Shown here one piece after another: positions 27,733 through 35,920 of a stretch of 64,000 nucleotides of DNA (within the stretch, counting starts at the first letter, position 1; the number at the start of each line of letters is the position of its first letter). The notes under the pieces were generated by a model. It made no database searches and was not told the DNA's origin. It saw nothing but the letters and a program-made list of their open reading frames with translations. Origin of the DNA: Thiothrix subterranea (GTDB lineage Bacteria; Pseudomonadota; Gammaproteobacteria; Thiotrichales; Thiotrichaceae); contig NZ_CP133217.1 in assembly GCF_030930995.1 (NCBI RefSeq), positions 1,471,001 to 1,535,000 of the forward strand, written 5' to 3'. The position numbers were made by a program, and so were the translations under genes.

Positions 27733-29178
27733 TTAGGCAACCTCCACTTTATAAGTGATGCTATATATATTTTTGTTGGAGCTAACAGTAAAAACCCCGG
27801 TTTTATCAGGAGAGTGAAGGATTGAAATCGTACCAATATCACTCTCATTTTCCATATTCGGATCAATTCCTGCACCAATTCCAGACAAGAAACCATTTCT
27901 AATTTTTTTTGCATTTTGTTCGAGTTTTGATGAATTGCTCACGTCAGTCCAAGACAATCCGATATCTTTTCCCATAATATTATCAACCTCATCAGCTTCA
28001 AAACCACAAGCCGTTATATTTATAAAGTCACCAGAATACAAATCAAGCTCAAGTATAAAGTCTAATGAAGTCCGTCCACTGTCTAAATTTTTCCAGAAAT
28101 TCCACCTCCCATTGATACCAATGTATATATACCATTCATCACGTTGAAAAATTTCATTATCTTCGATAGATATTGAATTTACTACAATCCGCAAATGTTT
28201 TGATTTTAGTGCCTCTATGCCATGAGGATCACTCCATCCACCAGAAACGATAACGCCATATTCTTCTAGAGTAGGCAGACTACCTTTCAAAGGAATTGTG
28301 ATTCTTAGTAGTTTAGGATCATCATTTGGGTATGGTGTAATTACAGGAAAAACTGGCAGGCTTGTTTTAGGAATTATATTCCATATGGGTACTGAATCGA
28401 CATGGATTTTATTAGGCAAATATAAATCAAACGTATAGTCTTGATTATTTATAGGCTGATCCCAATAACCTCCTTTAGAGCCAAGATAAATCGTTGCGAT
28501 ATTAGCACGAACTGCGTTAACGTTTTGCGCGAATTTTATAGCCTCCCATCGAAACCACGCTATAGCTTTAGGCGGATGTATTTCAGTCTTATGTCCATTA
28601 GCAGTAGGATGTCCACAATCATATATCCATCTTCCAATAATACATATACGATTACCTGTTTGAGGCCATGCCCATTGAGGCAAAACACTTGTATCCCATT
28701 CACACTCAAAATCACCATTTTTATCTTGGATATTGGTGGCGCTTAATAGATATGTATACTGAGGATCAGCTTTTACATGAAAGTTCCAATCATAATATAA
28801 ATGCCAAGGTTTGAAAGGAAAGTCTGTTCCTGAGATTTTGCTCTCGGTTAGGATACCTTCAACAACCCTGGTTTCTCCTATATGATCTACATTGCCTGCC
28901 AATAAATTAGTATTTCCAGCAATAGGAACCCATGAAGGTAGCACCCCTCTCAAAACCTCCAAATTAACAAGGCCAGGAACAAGATCAATTCTTACAGAAT
29001 TTGGGTCACGACACCCTCTCAAAAAGCCATTTCCAGATACCGGAGTAAACAATATGCCATGAGCAGATCGCATACTCATTTGTTCTCCATTAGGATGATT
29101 TTTTAGAGAGTTTCTAATGCTAATAAGCATACCTTCAAGCCCATGCTTGGCGAACAAATGTCTTAAACTAATACTCAT
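27733..29178 (-). CDS. hypothetical protein of the AT-rich cassette
   Basis: I do not recognise this 481-residue protein. It has no signal peptide or membrane helix. Many aromatic residues, Trp-rich phrases (FPFKPWHLYYDWNFHV, PQWAWPQTGNRICIIGRWIYDCGHP, IAWFRWEAIKFA) and alternating beta-type sequence suggest a mostly beta globular protein. The C-terminal part includes GIGAGIDPNMENE and ends in beta-rich sequence. The N-terminus SLRHLFAKHGLEGMLISIRNSLKNH is helical. The ribosome site AGGAG lies before the chosen ATG. AT-rich codon use matches its neighbours, and the upstream gene is 42 nt away on the same strand. Confidence 0.7.
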   Translation of the reverse strand: MSISLRHLFAKHGLEGMLISIRNSLKNHPNGEQMSMRSAHGILFTPVSGNGFLRGCRDPNSVRIDLVPGLVNLEVLRGVLPSWVPIAGNTNLLAGNVDHIGETRVVEGILTESKISGTDFPFKPWHLYYDWNFHVKADPQYTYLLSATNIQDKNGDFECEWDTSVLPQWAWPQTGNRICIIGRWIYDCGHPTANGHKTEIHPPKAIAWFRWEAIKFAQNVNAVRANIATIYLGSKGGYWDQPINNQDYTFDLYLPNKIHVDSVPIWNIIPKTSLPVFPVITPYPNDDPKLLRITIPLKGSLPTLEEYGVIVSGGWSDPHGIEALKSKHLRIVVNSISIEDNEIFQRDEWYIYIGINGRWNFWKNLDSGRTSLDFILELDLYSGDFINITACGFEADEVDNIMGKDIGLSWTDVSNSSKLEQNAKKIRNGFLSGIGAGIDPNMENESDIGTISILHSPDKTGVFTVSSNKNIYSITYKVEVA

Positions 29179-29220
29179 AGCATAAACTCCTCACAACGAC
29201 CTATTCAAGTTGCAATCACA

Positions 29221-29415
29221 TTAATTTTTAGCAAACTTCTTGAAATACTGGACTGCTGAATCCAGCAGAAACCATGTGACTAAGAAAGCGGCACATTCGA
29301 GCGTGAAACTATGAAATTTGTAAAACATCTCTGCAATTACAAACGCCACCGCAATAACCGATGCCTGTTCAGTCAAAAAACGCCCAAACGTCATTGAATT
29401 AATCAATGTATACAT
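29221..29415 (-). CDS. small membrane protein of the AT-rich cassette
   Basis: This protein of about 64 residues has two hydrophobic stretches (ASVIAVAFVIAEMFY and FTLECAAFLVTWFLLDSAV) and a Lys-rich tail (KKFAKN). The function is unknown and no family is recognised. Two in-frame ATGs exist. The inner one at 29415 has AAGG(A) about 8 nt upstream and is preferred. The outer one at 29424 would abut that ribosome site. Small size and position between two larger cassette genes suggest a partner such as a membrane tether or holin-like component (speculative). Confidence 0.6.
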   Translation of the reverse strand: MYTLINSMTFGRFLTEQASVIAVAFVIAEMFYKFHSFTLECAAFLVTWFLLDSAVQYFKKFAKN

Positions 29416-29443
29416 ATTACTCATCCTTTCTAAATTAAAAACA

Positions 29444-30469
29444 TTATTGCAAGCTAATAAGCACTGGAATCAAACCCTGCCCTTCTTTTTTAGACTTCAG
29501 CGCTTTTCCAATAACTGAACCAAATGCTTTTAATGGATCACTAGCCTTCATGGCATGACCCAGAGTTGGAGCAGTTGTAAGTAAATCACCAACCTCAATA
29601 GCTCCAAAATCAGCATCCACCTTACAAAATACTTTACCTAGTAATGCAATAGGTTTACGAATATTCCCTGTTTTTTGCTTATCCAATATGATACCTGGTT
29701 TATAACATCCTGCCCCAGAAATAACACCAGCTACTCGTTTGTCATAGGCTTCTTGGCTTTGCTCTAGCTTCCCATCTTCACCCAATACCATCACTGTCCC
29801 CGGCTCAGCCAAATCACTTTCACAAATATCGAAGTCTTCAGCACAATCAGCATTTAATAAAATAATATCTCCCAACACCTCCATATCCCCGGCCACACTA
29901 AGTTTCTTATTGGGCATGGGAGTTCCAATCCCTACATTTCCTGAGGAAGAAATAACAACATCATGGGGATTGAGTCCACTACTTAAGAAAAGCCCTGCAC
30001 CTAGCTCTGGATTTGAGAATATACGAGCTTTTTGAACTCCTGATGAGTTTTGAAATACTATATCACCAGGGTCTTCCGCAGATGCTTTAAATAACAAGTC
30101 ACCGTTATTTATCTCCAACTTTGCATTAGGAACACTAGTACCAATGCCTACGTTGCCTGATGGTGAAATACTAATATCTGGAGCTGTATCTCTACTGCTA
30201 AAAAAAAGACCGGAACCTGCTGACGGATTCGACCATATACGACCCTTTTGTTCACCTGCCGAGTTATGAAATAATACTTTTCCCGGATTTTCCGCTAATG
30301 CCTTAAAAAGCAAATCGCCATCATTTATCTCTACTTTTGCACTAGGATTGTTTGTACCAATACCAACAGCACTTATTGACAATGAAAGGACACTAGTATT
30401 TCCATCTTGGTCTTTGATAGGTTGTGTATTAGAACTCAAAGTATTATCAACCTGTAAATTCTTTGCCAT
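29444..30469 (-). CDS. tail-fibre-like repeat protein with conserved C-terminal module
   Basis: This 341-residue protein carries three VGIGT(xx)PNAKLEINxGDLL-type repeats spaced about 80 residues apart, each followed by a segment on shading or source such as GLFFSSRDTAPDISISPSGN. Such repeats are seen in phage tail fibres and surface appendages. The C-terminal part (about 215-341: DCAEDFDI, EPGTVMVLGEDG, YDKRVAGVISGAG, PIALLGKVFCKVDADFG, VGDLLTTAPTLGHAMKA, GQGLIPVLISLQ) resembles a module I have seen at the ends of many unannotated bacterial proteins. Its function is unknown. The ATG at 30469 follows GGAGGG by 7 nt. Confidence 0.7.
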   Translation of the reverse strand: MAKNLQVDNTLSSNTQPIKDQDGNTSVLSLSISAVGIGTNNPSAKVEINDGDLLFKALAENPGKVLFHNSAGEQKGRIWSNPSAGSGLFFSSRDTAPDISISPSGNVGIGTSVPNAKLEINNGDLLFKASAEDPGDIVFQNSSGVQKARIFSNPELGAGLFLSSGLNPHDVVISSSGNVGIGTPMPNKKLSVAGDMEVLGDIILLNADCAEDFDICESDLAEPGTVMVLGEDGKLEQSQEAYDKRVAGVISGAGCYKPGIILDKQKTGNIRKPIALLGKVFCKVDADFGAIEVGDLLTTAPTLGHAMKASDPLKAFGSVIGKALKSKKEGQGLIPVLISLQ

Positions 30470-30518
30470 TGCAATACCCTCCAATAGTTTGTGAATAGCT
30501 GATCAAATATAAAAATTT

Positions 30519-30806
30519 TCAGATATATTTCTTTTCTATCTGCTGTGCTTCTACCAGTTTGAGCAAGAGCGAAATTTCAGCGCGACCAGCCCATGAACCC
30601 AGCGTGTAAGACATCCCTGCGGCTGCCAACACGACATACAACACCAAAGCCTCTGAGTAGCCTTCATCACCGGAAAACAACAACCATCCAGCCAGAACCA
30701 TTGTCAGGATGGAACACACCAAAATGATCATCCTGACCCCTGGCCAATTCGCATGTTGTTTTCTCAACCACTCAATCATTTTGAGGTCATCGTCGCTGAA
30801 CTGCAT
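30519..30806 (-). CDS. small two-helix membrane protein
   Basis: This 95-residue protein has a charged N-terminus (FSDDDLKMIEWLRKQHANWPGVR), two membrane helices (MIILVCSILTMVLAGWLLF and ALVLYVVLAAAGMSYTLGSW) and a helical C-tail ending KKYI. The function is unknown. Base composition is closer to the surrounding chromosome than the rest of the cassette. It is the first gene of the minus-strand run 30806 to 25883, 50 nt ahead of the repeat protein. GGAG lies 8 nt before the ATG. Confidence 0.65.
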   Translation of the reverse strand: MQFSDDDLKMIEWLRKQHANWPGVRMIILVCSILTMVLAGWLLFSGDEGYSEALVLYVVLAAAGMSYTLGSWAGRAEISLLLKLVEAQQIEKKYI

Positions 30807-31122
30807 GTGCCAATCTCCATTGCATTCACCTGACAGGCTACCGCCCTACCTTGCATTCTTGGTGGTTTGGCGATGCCTTATCATGAGGCAATTTGATTTG
30901 TCAGAATTATCAGAAACACTTTTATGAGATGCTCCATTATTACGGGGAATTAGTCCTGAAATTTCTACGAAACTTATCTGAAATCTAAATATGTGAATTC
31001 AAGTCGCAAATGCATTATCAATCAGCTTGATGTGCTGATTATTTGTTGGCAGGTTGATTTTCTTTACGGTTTGCTGGATGTTATATATTTGATTTGTCTT
31101 AATAAATGAGAGTCAAAGCCTG
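30807..31122. other. 316-nt intergenic stretch without a gene
   Basis: This divergent spacer lies between the small membrane protein and the lipoprotein. It is AT-rich and holds an inverted repeat AATCAGC-TTGATGT-GCTGATT (31020-31040) about 80 nt ahead of the lipoprotein start. No open frame of note, RNA gene or clear promoter hexamer pair was found. It should contain promoters for both flanking genes. Confidence 0.6.
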
Positions 31123-31692
31123 ATGAAAAACATCCACAAACCCTTGAGCACAGTCATTCTGCTCTCTTGCCTATTGTCCGCCTGTTCCCTGTTCAAGGAA
31201 GCGGACGAATACCCGCTCATCCAAGATTTTCGCCAGCAAATGGATAAATCCATCACACTCATGGATCACCGACATACACAAGCTGACAAACTTCTGACAG
31301 AAAACAGCGGTAACAACTACACACAGGCTCTGCAACTCATGCAGAAGAATGACCAGCAGACCACGCAAGTACTGCACCAGCTATGGGCTTTTCTGGGTAA
31401 ATTCGAGTATGACCGTAGCTCATGGACATCATCCCCATTGCCCAACGACAAGGGAAAGCAAGACCCTCTGCTGAAACGCTTTGAAAACTGTGAAGAGCAC
31501 GCCCAAACCATCGGACTCCTACTGGAAACCCAAGGTGCACTGCTGCCGTTTGCCAAAACAGCCGCAGGCAAACAGCAACCGGATTACCTGACCACTATAC
31601 TCGACCAGGACAAACAGCTCTTGCAAGCCAGTCGGGAAGCCCGCAATACGTGCAGCCGCTTGCCAGTGGAGCGGTTGCGTAGCAAAAAATAG
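31123..31692 (+). CDS. hypothetical lipoprotein
   Basis: This 189-residue protein has a lipoprotein signal peptide with lipobox LLSAC (Cys21). The mature part is highly charged and helical (FRQQMDKSITLMDHRHTQADKLL, LQLMQKNDQQTTQVLHQL). It contains two further cysteines, in FENCEEH and RNTCSRL, that could pair. No known family is recognised. It stands alone on the plus strand between two minus-strand units, and its stop is 9 nt from the convergent neighbour's stop. Confidence 0.75.
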   Translation: MKNIHKPLSTVILLSCLLSACSLFKEADEYPLIQDFRQQMDKSITLMDHRHTQADKLLTENSGNNYTQALQLMQKNDQQTTQVLHQLWAFLGKFEYDRSSWTSSPLPNDKGKQDPLLKRFENCEEHAQTIGLLLETQGALLPFAKTAAGKQQPDYLTTILDQDKQLLQASREARNTCSRLPVERLRSKK

Positions 31693-31701
31693 CCGGGTAG
31701 A

Positions 31702-32199
31702 TTACCGGATTTCATACAACGCCCACACACTGACAATCGAATGCGGATCCTGACACCACGCTGCGGGTAACAACTGTTGCGCCAGTTTGGCATCTTCCAA
31801 ACTCAATAGCCCGCAAGCGTTAACCCGCTGGGCAATAGGCGCAAGCGTTTCGTGCTGCCAACGACCACAATTCAGCAGGGAGGATGTGTGGGTTTCATCC
31901 GATAAATCATACCCCAACAGCTTGAAACGCTGGTTATCCGTCGGCAGCGGTTCGGTCAGGGCATTCACCACAAGCAGGTAATACTCCTTGCCTGCAATGG
32001 GTTGCGGCAAACAACAATCCAGTGTTTCATCAACCTCGGCCCATGATTCACACTCAAAATATCCAGAATCACCCACATACTGGTTTAACCATGCATCAAT
32101 GGAACGTATTTCTTGCACAGATGGCAAGCCAATCCAGTTGATGTAATCTAACCACCGATCATCAGTTGCGTGGAAAATTTTCCTTGTGCTTAACCACAT
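31702..32199 (-). CDS. hypothetical protein
   Basis: This acidic, Trp- and Cys-rich protein of 165 residues has no signal peptide or membrane helix. Phrases such as WLDYINWIGLPSVQEIRSIDAWLNQYV and YFECESWAEVDETLDCCLPQP, and a C-terminal KLAQQLLPAAWCQDPHSIVSVWALYEIR, resemble small cytosolic proteins sometimes found as immunity partners. I cannot place it in a family, and no toxin gene is adjacent. Normal codon use for this genome supports a real gene. Confidence 0.6.
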   Translation of the reverse strand: MWLSTRKIFHATDDRWLDYINWIGLPSVQEIRSIDAWLNQYVGDSGYFECESWAEVDETLDCCLPQPIAGKEYYLLVVNALTEPLPTDNQRFKLLGYDLSDETHTSSLLNCGRWQHETLAPIAQRVNACGLLSLEDAKLAQQLLPAAWCQDPHSIVSVWALYEIR

Positions 32200-32334
32200 G
32201 ACTCATACTTCTAAACTTTGCTAAGGACGCTATTCGCTTTGGGATGTTTTCAACGATTAGCGCATAGTGAATGGTGATTTGCTTGCTATCATAACCTAGG
32301 GCAAGTGACCTAATGAATAAATGAGGATAGTAAC

Positions 32335-33522
32335 ATGGCGAAATCACTACAACATTCGATTAATTCACACCGTGCGTTGCTCACGGATTTGTTAGGCAAT
32401 GCGCTCAACGAGTATGCGGGCAGAATTTTGCCGCAAATGGATGAGGTTGAGCGGCTGGATGAATGTATGCGGCGGGTCTTCAGCGCACTCGATTATTGCA
32501 AATACGTGTACGTGCTGGACGCTAACGGGGTGCAAATCAGCTCTACCGTGAACCGTTACGGCGCTGACCCGGAAGCACGCGGGCGTGACCGTTCCGAGCG
32601 CCCGTACATGAAGCACATGCACGATGCCAGCATCGACTTTAACCTGTCGGAAGCTTACATCAGCCGCAATAAAAAGCGCCCGTCGATTACGGCGATTCAA
32701 ACCATTCGGGATGCCAACGGGCAGCCGGTCGGGTTTTTGGGCGTTGATTACGATTTGCGCGAATTGCCGCATTCGGATGTGATTTACGAAGAGCCGAGCC
32801 AGTGGCGACAAATCAAGGGCGATCCGGCGATTCGTAGCGGTTTGTTTGCGCAACAGCGGGCGGAAAGCGTGATGGATCGGCACATTGATGTGGTGCTGTC
32901 GGTGCATGAGGCACTGATTCTGGATCAGGGAGTACACCATTTTCAGATTCATTTTTCCAGCAGTCGTACCACAATTTGGCATCGGGATGACCCGTATGTG
33001 TACCGCATTCTCACCAATGAAGAGCTGATTGACCCGAATATTTGCTTGGCGTACCCGCGTCGCCCGTATTTTGAGCGGGCAATTGTGCCGCCGGAAATGG
33101 TGGGCAAAGTGTTGGCGCAATTGAAAGCGTTGCGCTTTGCGGATGAAACCATTTATTTGCGTTCGGCGTCGTTGAACATTGTGAATGGCACGGTGGGGCT
33201 GAATTTCTCGTGTGACGGGTCGCATTACCTGAGTTACGACGAATTCCTCTCCAAAGGCTTGGATTTTTGGTTTGGTGATGACAGCAGCATTGCCTCCGAA
33301 GTGGCGTGCGCGGTCGCAACCTTGGATAAGCCACGGCTGGATGCGGCGGTAGATGCGCTGGCAAGCATGGGCTGTATTCAAGTCAATAAGTTGTTGTATG
33401 CCCTAGAAAAAGGCGATGTGCCAGAGCGGGTAGCAGCCTTCAGTGCTGATGAGCGCGATTACCTTTACCGTGAATTGAAAGCGGTGATGGATGTGTACGA
33501 GGGCGGTGTATGCGGGTTGTGA
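32335..33522 (+). CDS. PDC (Cache-like) sensor domain protein without recognised output domain
   Basis: The 395-residue protein contains a PDC/Cache-type sensor (about residues 20-140: YVYVLDANGVQISSTVNRYG, GRDRSERPYMKHMHD, LSEAYISRNKKRPSITAIQTIRDANGQPVGFLGVDYDLRELP). No flanking membrane helices are visible, unlike usual PDC receptors, so it is probably cytosolic. The rest (about 150-395) includes FSCDGSHYLSYDEFLSKGLDFWFGD and a helical tail, with no GGDEF, kinase or methyl-accepting region. Its stop lies one base before the GTG start of the FtsX permease gene, so it may sense a signal for that transporter. Confidence 0.72.
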   Translation: MAKSLQHSINSHRALLTDLLGNALNEYAGRILPQMDEVERLDECMRRVFSALDYCKYVYVLDANGVQISSTVNRYGADPEARGRDRSERPYMKHMHDASIDFNLSEAYISRNKKRPSITAIQTIRDANGQPVGFLGVDYDLRELPHSDVIYEEPSQWRQIKGDPAIRSGLFAQQRAESVMDRHIDVVLSVHEALILDQGVHHFQIHFSSSRTTIWHRDDPYVYRILTNEELIDPNICLAYPRRPYFERAIVPPEMVGKVLAQLKALRFADETIYLRSASLNIVNGTVGLNFSCDGSHYLSYDEFLSKGLDFWFGDDSSIASEVACAVATLDKPRLDAAVDALASMGCIQVNKLLYALEKGDVPERVAAFSADERDYLYRELKAVMDVYEGGVCGL

Positions 33523-33523
33523 G

Positions 33524-35920
33524 GTGAGCAATACCTTGCTGGCGCGTGCCAGTTGGCGCTTTTTCACACGACATCCTTGGCAGTTGTGGTTGACGCTGTT
33601 GAGCATTGCGCTGGGGACGGCGGTGATTATTGCGGTGGATTTGGCGAATCAAAGCGCAGGGCAATCGTTTCGTGCCTCGGTGAATACGCTTTCCGGGACG
33701 ATGACGCATGAAATCACCGCAGTGCGTGGCACTGTTCCTGATGATTTTTACCGGCAGTTGCGGGTGGAATGGGGGTATCGGGAATCTGCGCCCCTGGTGG
33801 AGGTGGCGATTGAGCAGGAGGGTTTGCAAGCTACTTTGCTGGGGATTGATCCGTTCGCTGCGCCGTTGCAGCAGGCGGCGGGGGTGGATATTGATGCTGA
33901 GGAAGTACGGCGCTTGCTGACTGAGCCGGGGGCGCGGGTGCAAGTCAGTGATGAATTGTGGCTGGCGGATATTGCGACGGTGCAGGGCGACTCCTCCGGT
34001 CTCACCAAAATCCAACTCAAGTTAACCGATGCACAAGCGGCTGCATTGCAAGCGCGGTTGCCACCTGCGCTCAAGCTCGAATCGTTCGCATCCCGCCAAC
34101 AAGTGTTTACCCAGATGACGCAAGCGTTTAGCACCAATTTGCTGGCGATGAGTTTGCTGGCAATGTTGGTGGGGGCGTTTCTGGTTTATAACACCATGAC
34201 GTTTTCGGTGTTGCAGCGGCGGCAGGCGTTTGCGATTGGGCGCATGGTGGGGGTGACGGGTGGGCAGTTATTCCGCCATTTATTGCTGGAAGCCTTGGTG
34301 TTGGGTGTGGTCGGTAGTGTGTTGGGAGTCTTACTGGGCGTATTGCTGGGGCAGGGCTTGCTGGTCTTGGTGACACAAACGATCAGTGATTTGTACGTGA
34401 GTGTGCGGGCGACGGATTTGCTGCTGACACCGGTGGTATTGCTGAAAGGTGTGGGCATTACCTTGCTGGCGGTGTTGGTGGCAACGTTAGCGCCTGCGTG
34501 GGAAGCGGCGCAGGTGTCGCCCGTGCAAGTGCAACGACAATCGACGTTGGAACAGGGCAATCAGCGTAGGGGTACGGGCTTGGCTGTGGTAGGCGTGGTG
34601 TTGATGTTGGCGAGTGCGGGGTTGATTGGCTATTCCGGCAAGCAATTGGTAACGGGATTTATCGGGCTGTTTTTGCTGATTGTGGGGTATAGCTTGTGCG
34701 TGCCGCTGGTATTGCGCTTTGCCTTGCACGGTTTGCAACGGTTGCGGTTGAGTTTGTTGTGGCGCATGGCGATACGCGGGGTGCAGGCGAGTTTGAGCCG
34801 TACCAGCTTGGCGATTATTGCGCTGACCGTGGCGGTGTCGGCAACGGTGGGCGTGAGCATTATGATCGGCTCGTTTCGGGCGAGTGTGGCGGAATGGCTG
34901 GAAATGACGCTTGCCAGTGATGTGTATGTGTCGGCAACGTCGCAGGAAGCGTCGCGGGTGGATGGTTCATTGCATCCTGATTGGTTGCGGCGGGTGCAAG
35001 GGTTGGTGGGCGTGGCGGCGGTGAGTACAGGGCGCACGACGCGGTTGACGGTGGAAGATTTTCCGATGCCTGCGTTGGTGTTGCAGCCGAGTCGTCATAG
35101 CGGGCGCGGGTTTGCGTTTTTGGAGGGGGATGCGGCGGCGATTTGGCGGCGGTTTTTGGCGGGTGAAGGGCTGCTAGTGTCTGAGCCGTTTGCGTATCAT
35201 CGGGGCAAGCAGCGCGGTGATACAGTGCAAGTGACGACGGAAGTGGCGGGCAAGGTGAATGTGCCGGTGTTGGGGGTGTTTCGCGATTACAGTGCAACGC
35301 AGGGCATGGTGGTGTTGCCGCGTGGGTTGTACGAGCGTTATTGGGCAGATCGGGGAATTTCGTCGATTGGGATACAAGCAGCAGCGGGGGCGGATGTGAC
35401 GGCGCTGAAGCGGCAGTTACAAACCTGGGCGGGCGAATTGCAGCAGGCGGGGCAGCCGTTGGTGGTGCGTTCTAATCTGGATATTCGGGAATTTTCGTTG
35501 CAGGTGTTTGACCGGACGTTTGCGATTACCAATGTGTTGCGGCTGCTGGTGATTATTGTGGCGTTCGTGGGCGTGTTCAGTGCGTTGATGGCGTTGTTTT
35601 TGGAAAAGGGGCGGGAGTTTGCGATTTTGCGGGCAACGGGATTTACACCGCAGCAATTGCAGCGGCTGGTGTTGGGGCAGGCGACGTTGATTGGGTTGCT
35701 GGCGGGGTTGTTGTCGCTGCCGCTGGGGTGGTTGCTGTCGGTGGTGTTGATCGAGATCATTAACCAGCGTTCGTTTGGGTGGACGATGCAAACGCATGTG
35801 TTCGCGTTTGTGCCGTTGCAGGCGGTTGCACTGGCGTTGGTCGCGGCGTTGCTGGCAAGTCTTTATCCGGTGCGGCGCATGGGGCGAGCCTCGGTGCGGG
35901 AGGGGTTAGATGCGCGGTAA
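33524..35920 (+). CDS. ABC transporter permease, FtsX-like (MacB/LolC type)
   Basis: This permease of about 798 residues has two FtsX domains. An N-terminal helix (LWLTLLSIALGTAVIIAVDLA) is followed by a large periplasmic domain, then helices around residues 200-330. Further core helices follow, with a second periplasmic region and a C-terminal set (LLVIIVAFVGVFSALMALFLEKGREFAILRATGFTPQQLQRLVLGQ, typical of FtsX). It should pair with a cytosolic ATPase such as that at 22582-23268. The start is placed at GTG 33524, after the sensor gene. An in-frame GTG at 33491 overlaps that gene and is less likely. The CrtC/AttH-like lipoprotein follows. Confidence 0.88.
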   Translation: MSNTLLARASWRFFTRHPWQLWLTLLSIALGTAVIIAVDLANQSAGQSFRASVNTLSGTMTHEITAVRGTVPDDFYRQLRVEWGYRESAPLVEVAIEQEGLQATLLGIDPFAAPLQQAAGVDIDAEEVRRLLTEPGARVQVSDELWLADIATVQGDSSGLTKIQLKLTDAQAAALQARLPPALKLESFASRQQVFTQMTQAFSTNLLAMSLLAMLVGAFLVYNTMTFSVLQRRQAFAIGRMVGVTGGQLFRHLLLEALVLGVVGSVLGVLLGVLLGQGLLVLVTQTISDLYVSVRATDLLLTPVVLLKGVGITLLAVLVATLAPAWEAAQVSPVQVQRQSTLEQGNQRRGTGLAVVGVVLMLASAGLIGYSGKQLVTGFIGLFLLIVGYSLCVPLVLRFALHGLQRLRLSLLWRMAIRGVQASLSRTSLAIIALTVAVSATVGVSIMIGSFRASVAEWLEMTLASDVYVSATSQEASRVDGSLHPDWLRRVQGLVGVAAVSTGRTTRLTVEDFPMPALVLQPSRHSGRGFAFLEGDAAAIWRRFLAGEGLLVSEPFAYHRGKQRGDTVQVTTEVAGKVNVPVLGVFRDYSATQGMVVLPRGLYERYWADRGISSIGIQAAAGADVTALKRQLQTWAGELQQAGQPLVVRSNLDIREFSLQVFDRTFAITNVLRLLVIIVAFVGVFSALMALFLEKGREFAILRATGFTPQQLQRLVLGQATLIGLLAGLLSLPLGWLLSVVLIEIINQRSFGWTMQTHVFAFVPLQAVALALVAALLASLYPVRRMGRASVREGLDAR

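Noticed and set aside
29444..30469. prophage call based on tail-fibre-like repeats
   Set aside because: No capsid, terminase, portal, integrase or lysis gene is nearby.
31020..31040. inverted repeat AATCAGC/GCTGATT as a terminator
   Set aside because: There is no gene directly upstream on either strand that it would end. An operator role is possible but unsupported.
31693..31708. CCGGGTAGATTACCGG as a terminator between convergent genes
   Set aside because: The stem is only about 6 bp with a bulge and no T-run.
32392..33381. 329-codon antisense ORF opposite the PDC sensor gene
   Set aside because: The composition is unlike real proteins of this genome, and the sense gene has clear motifs.
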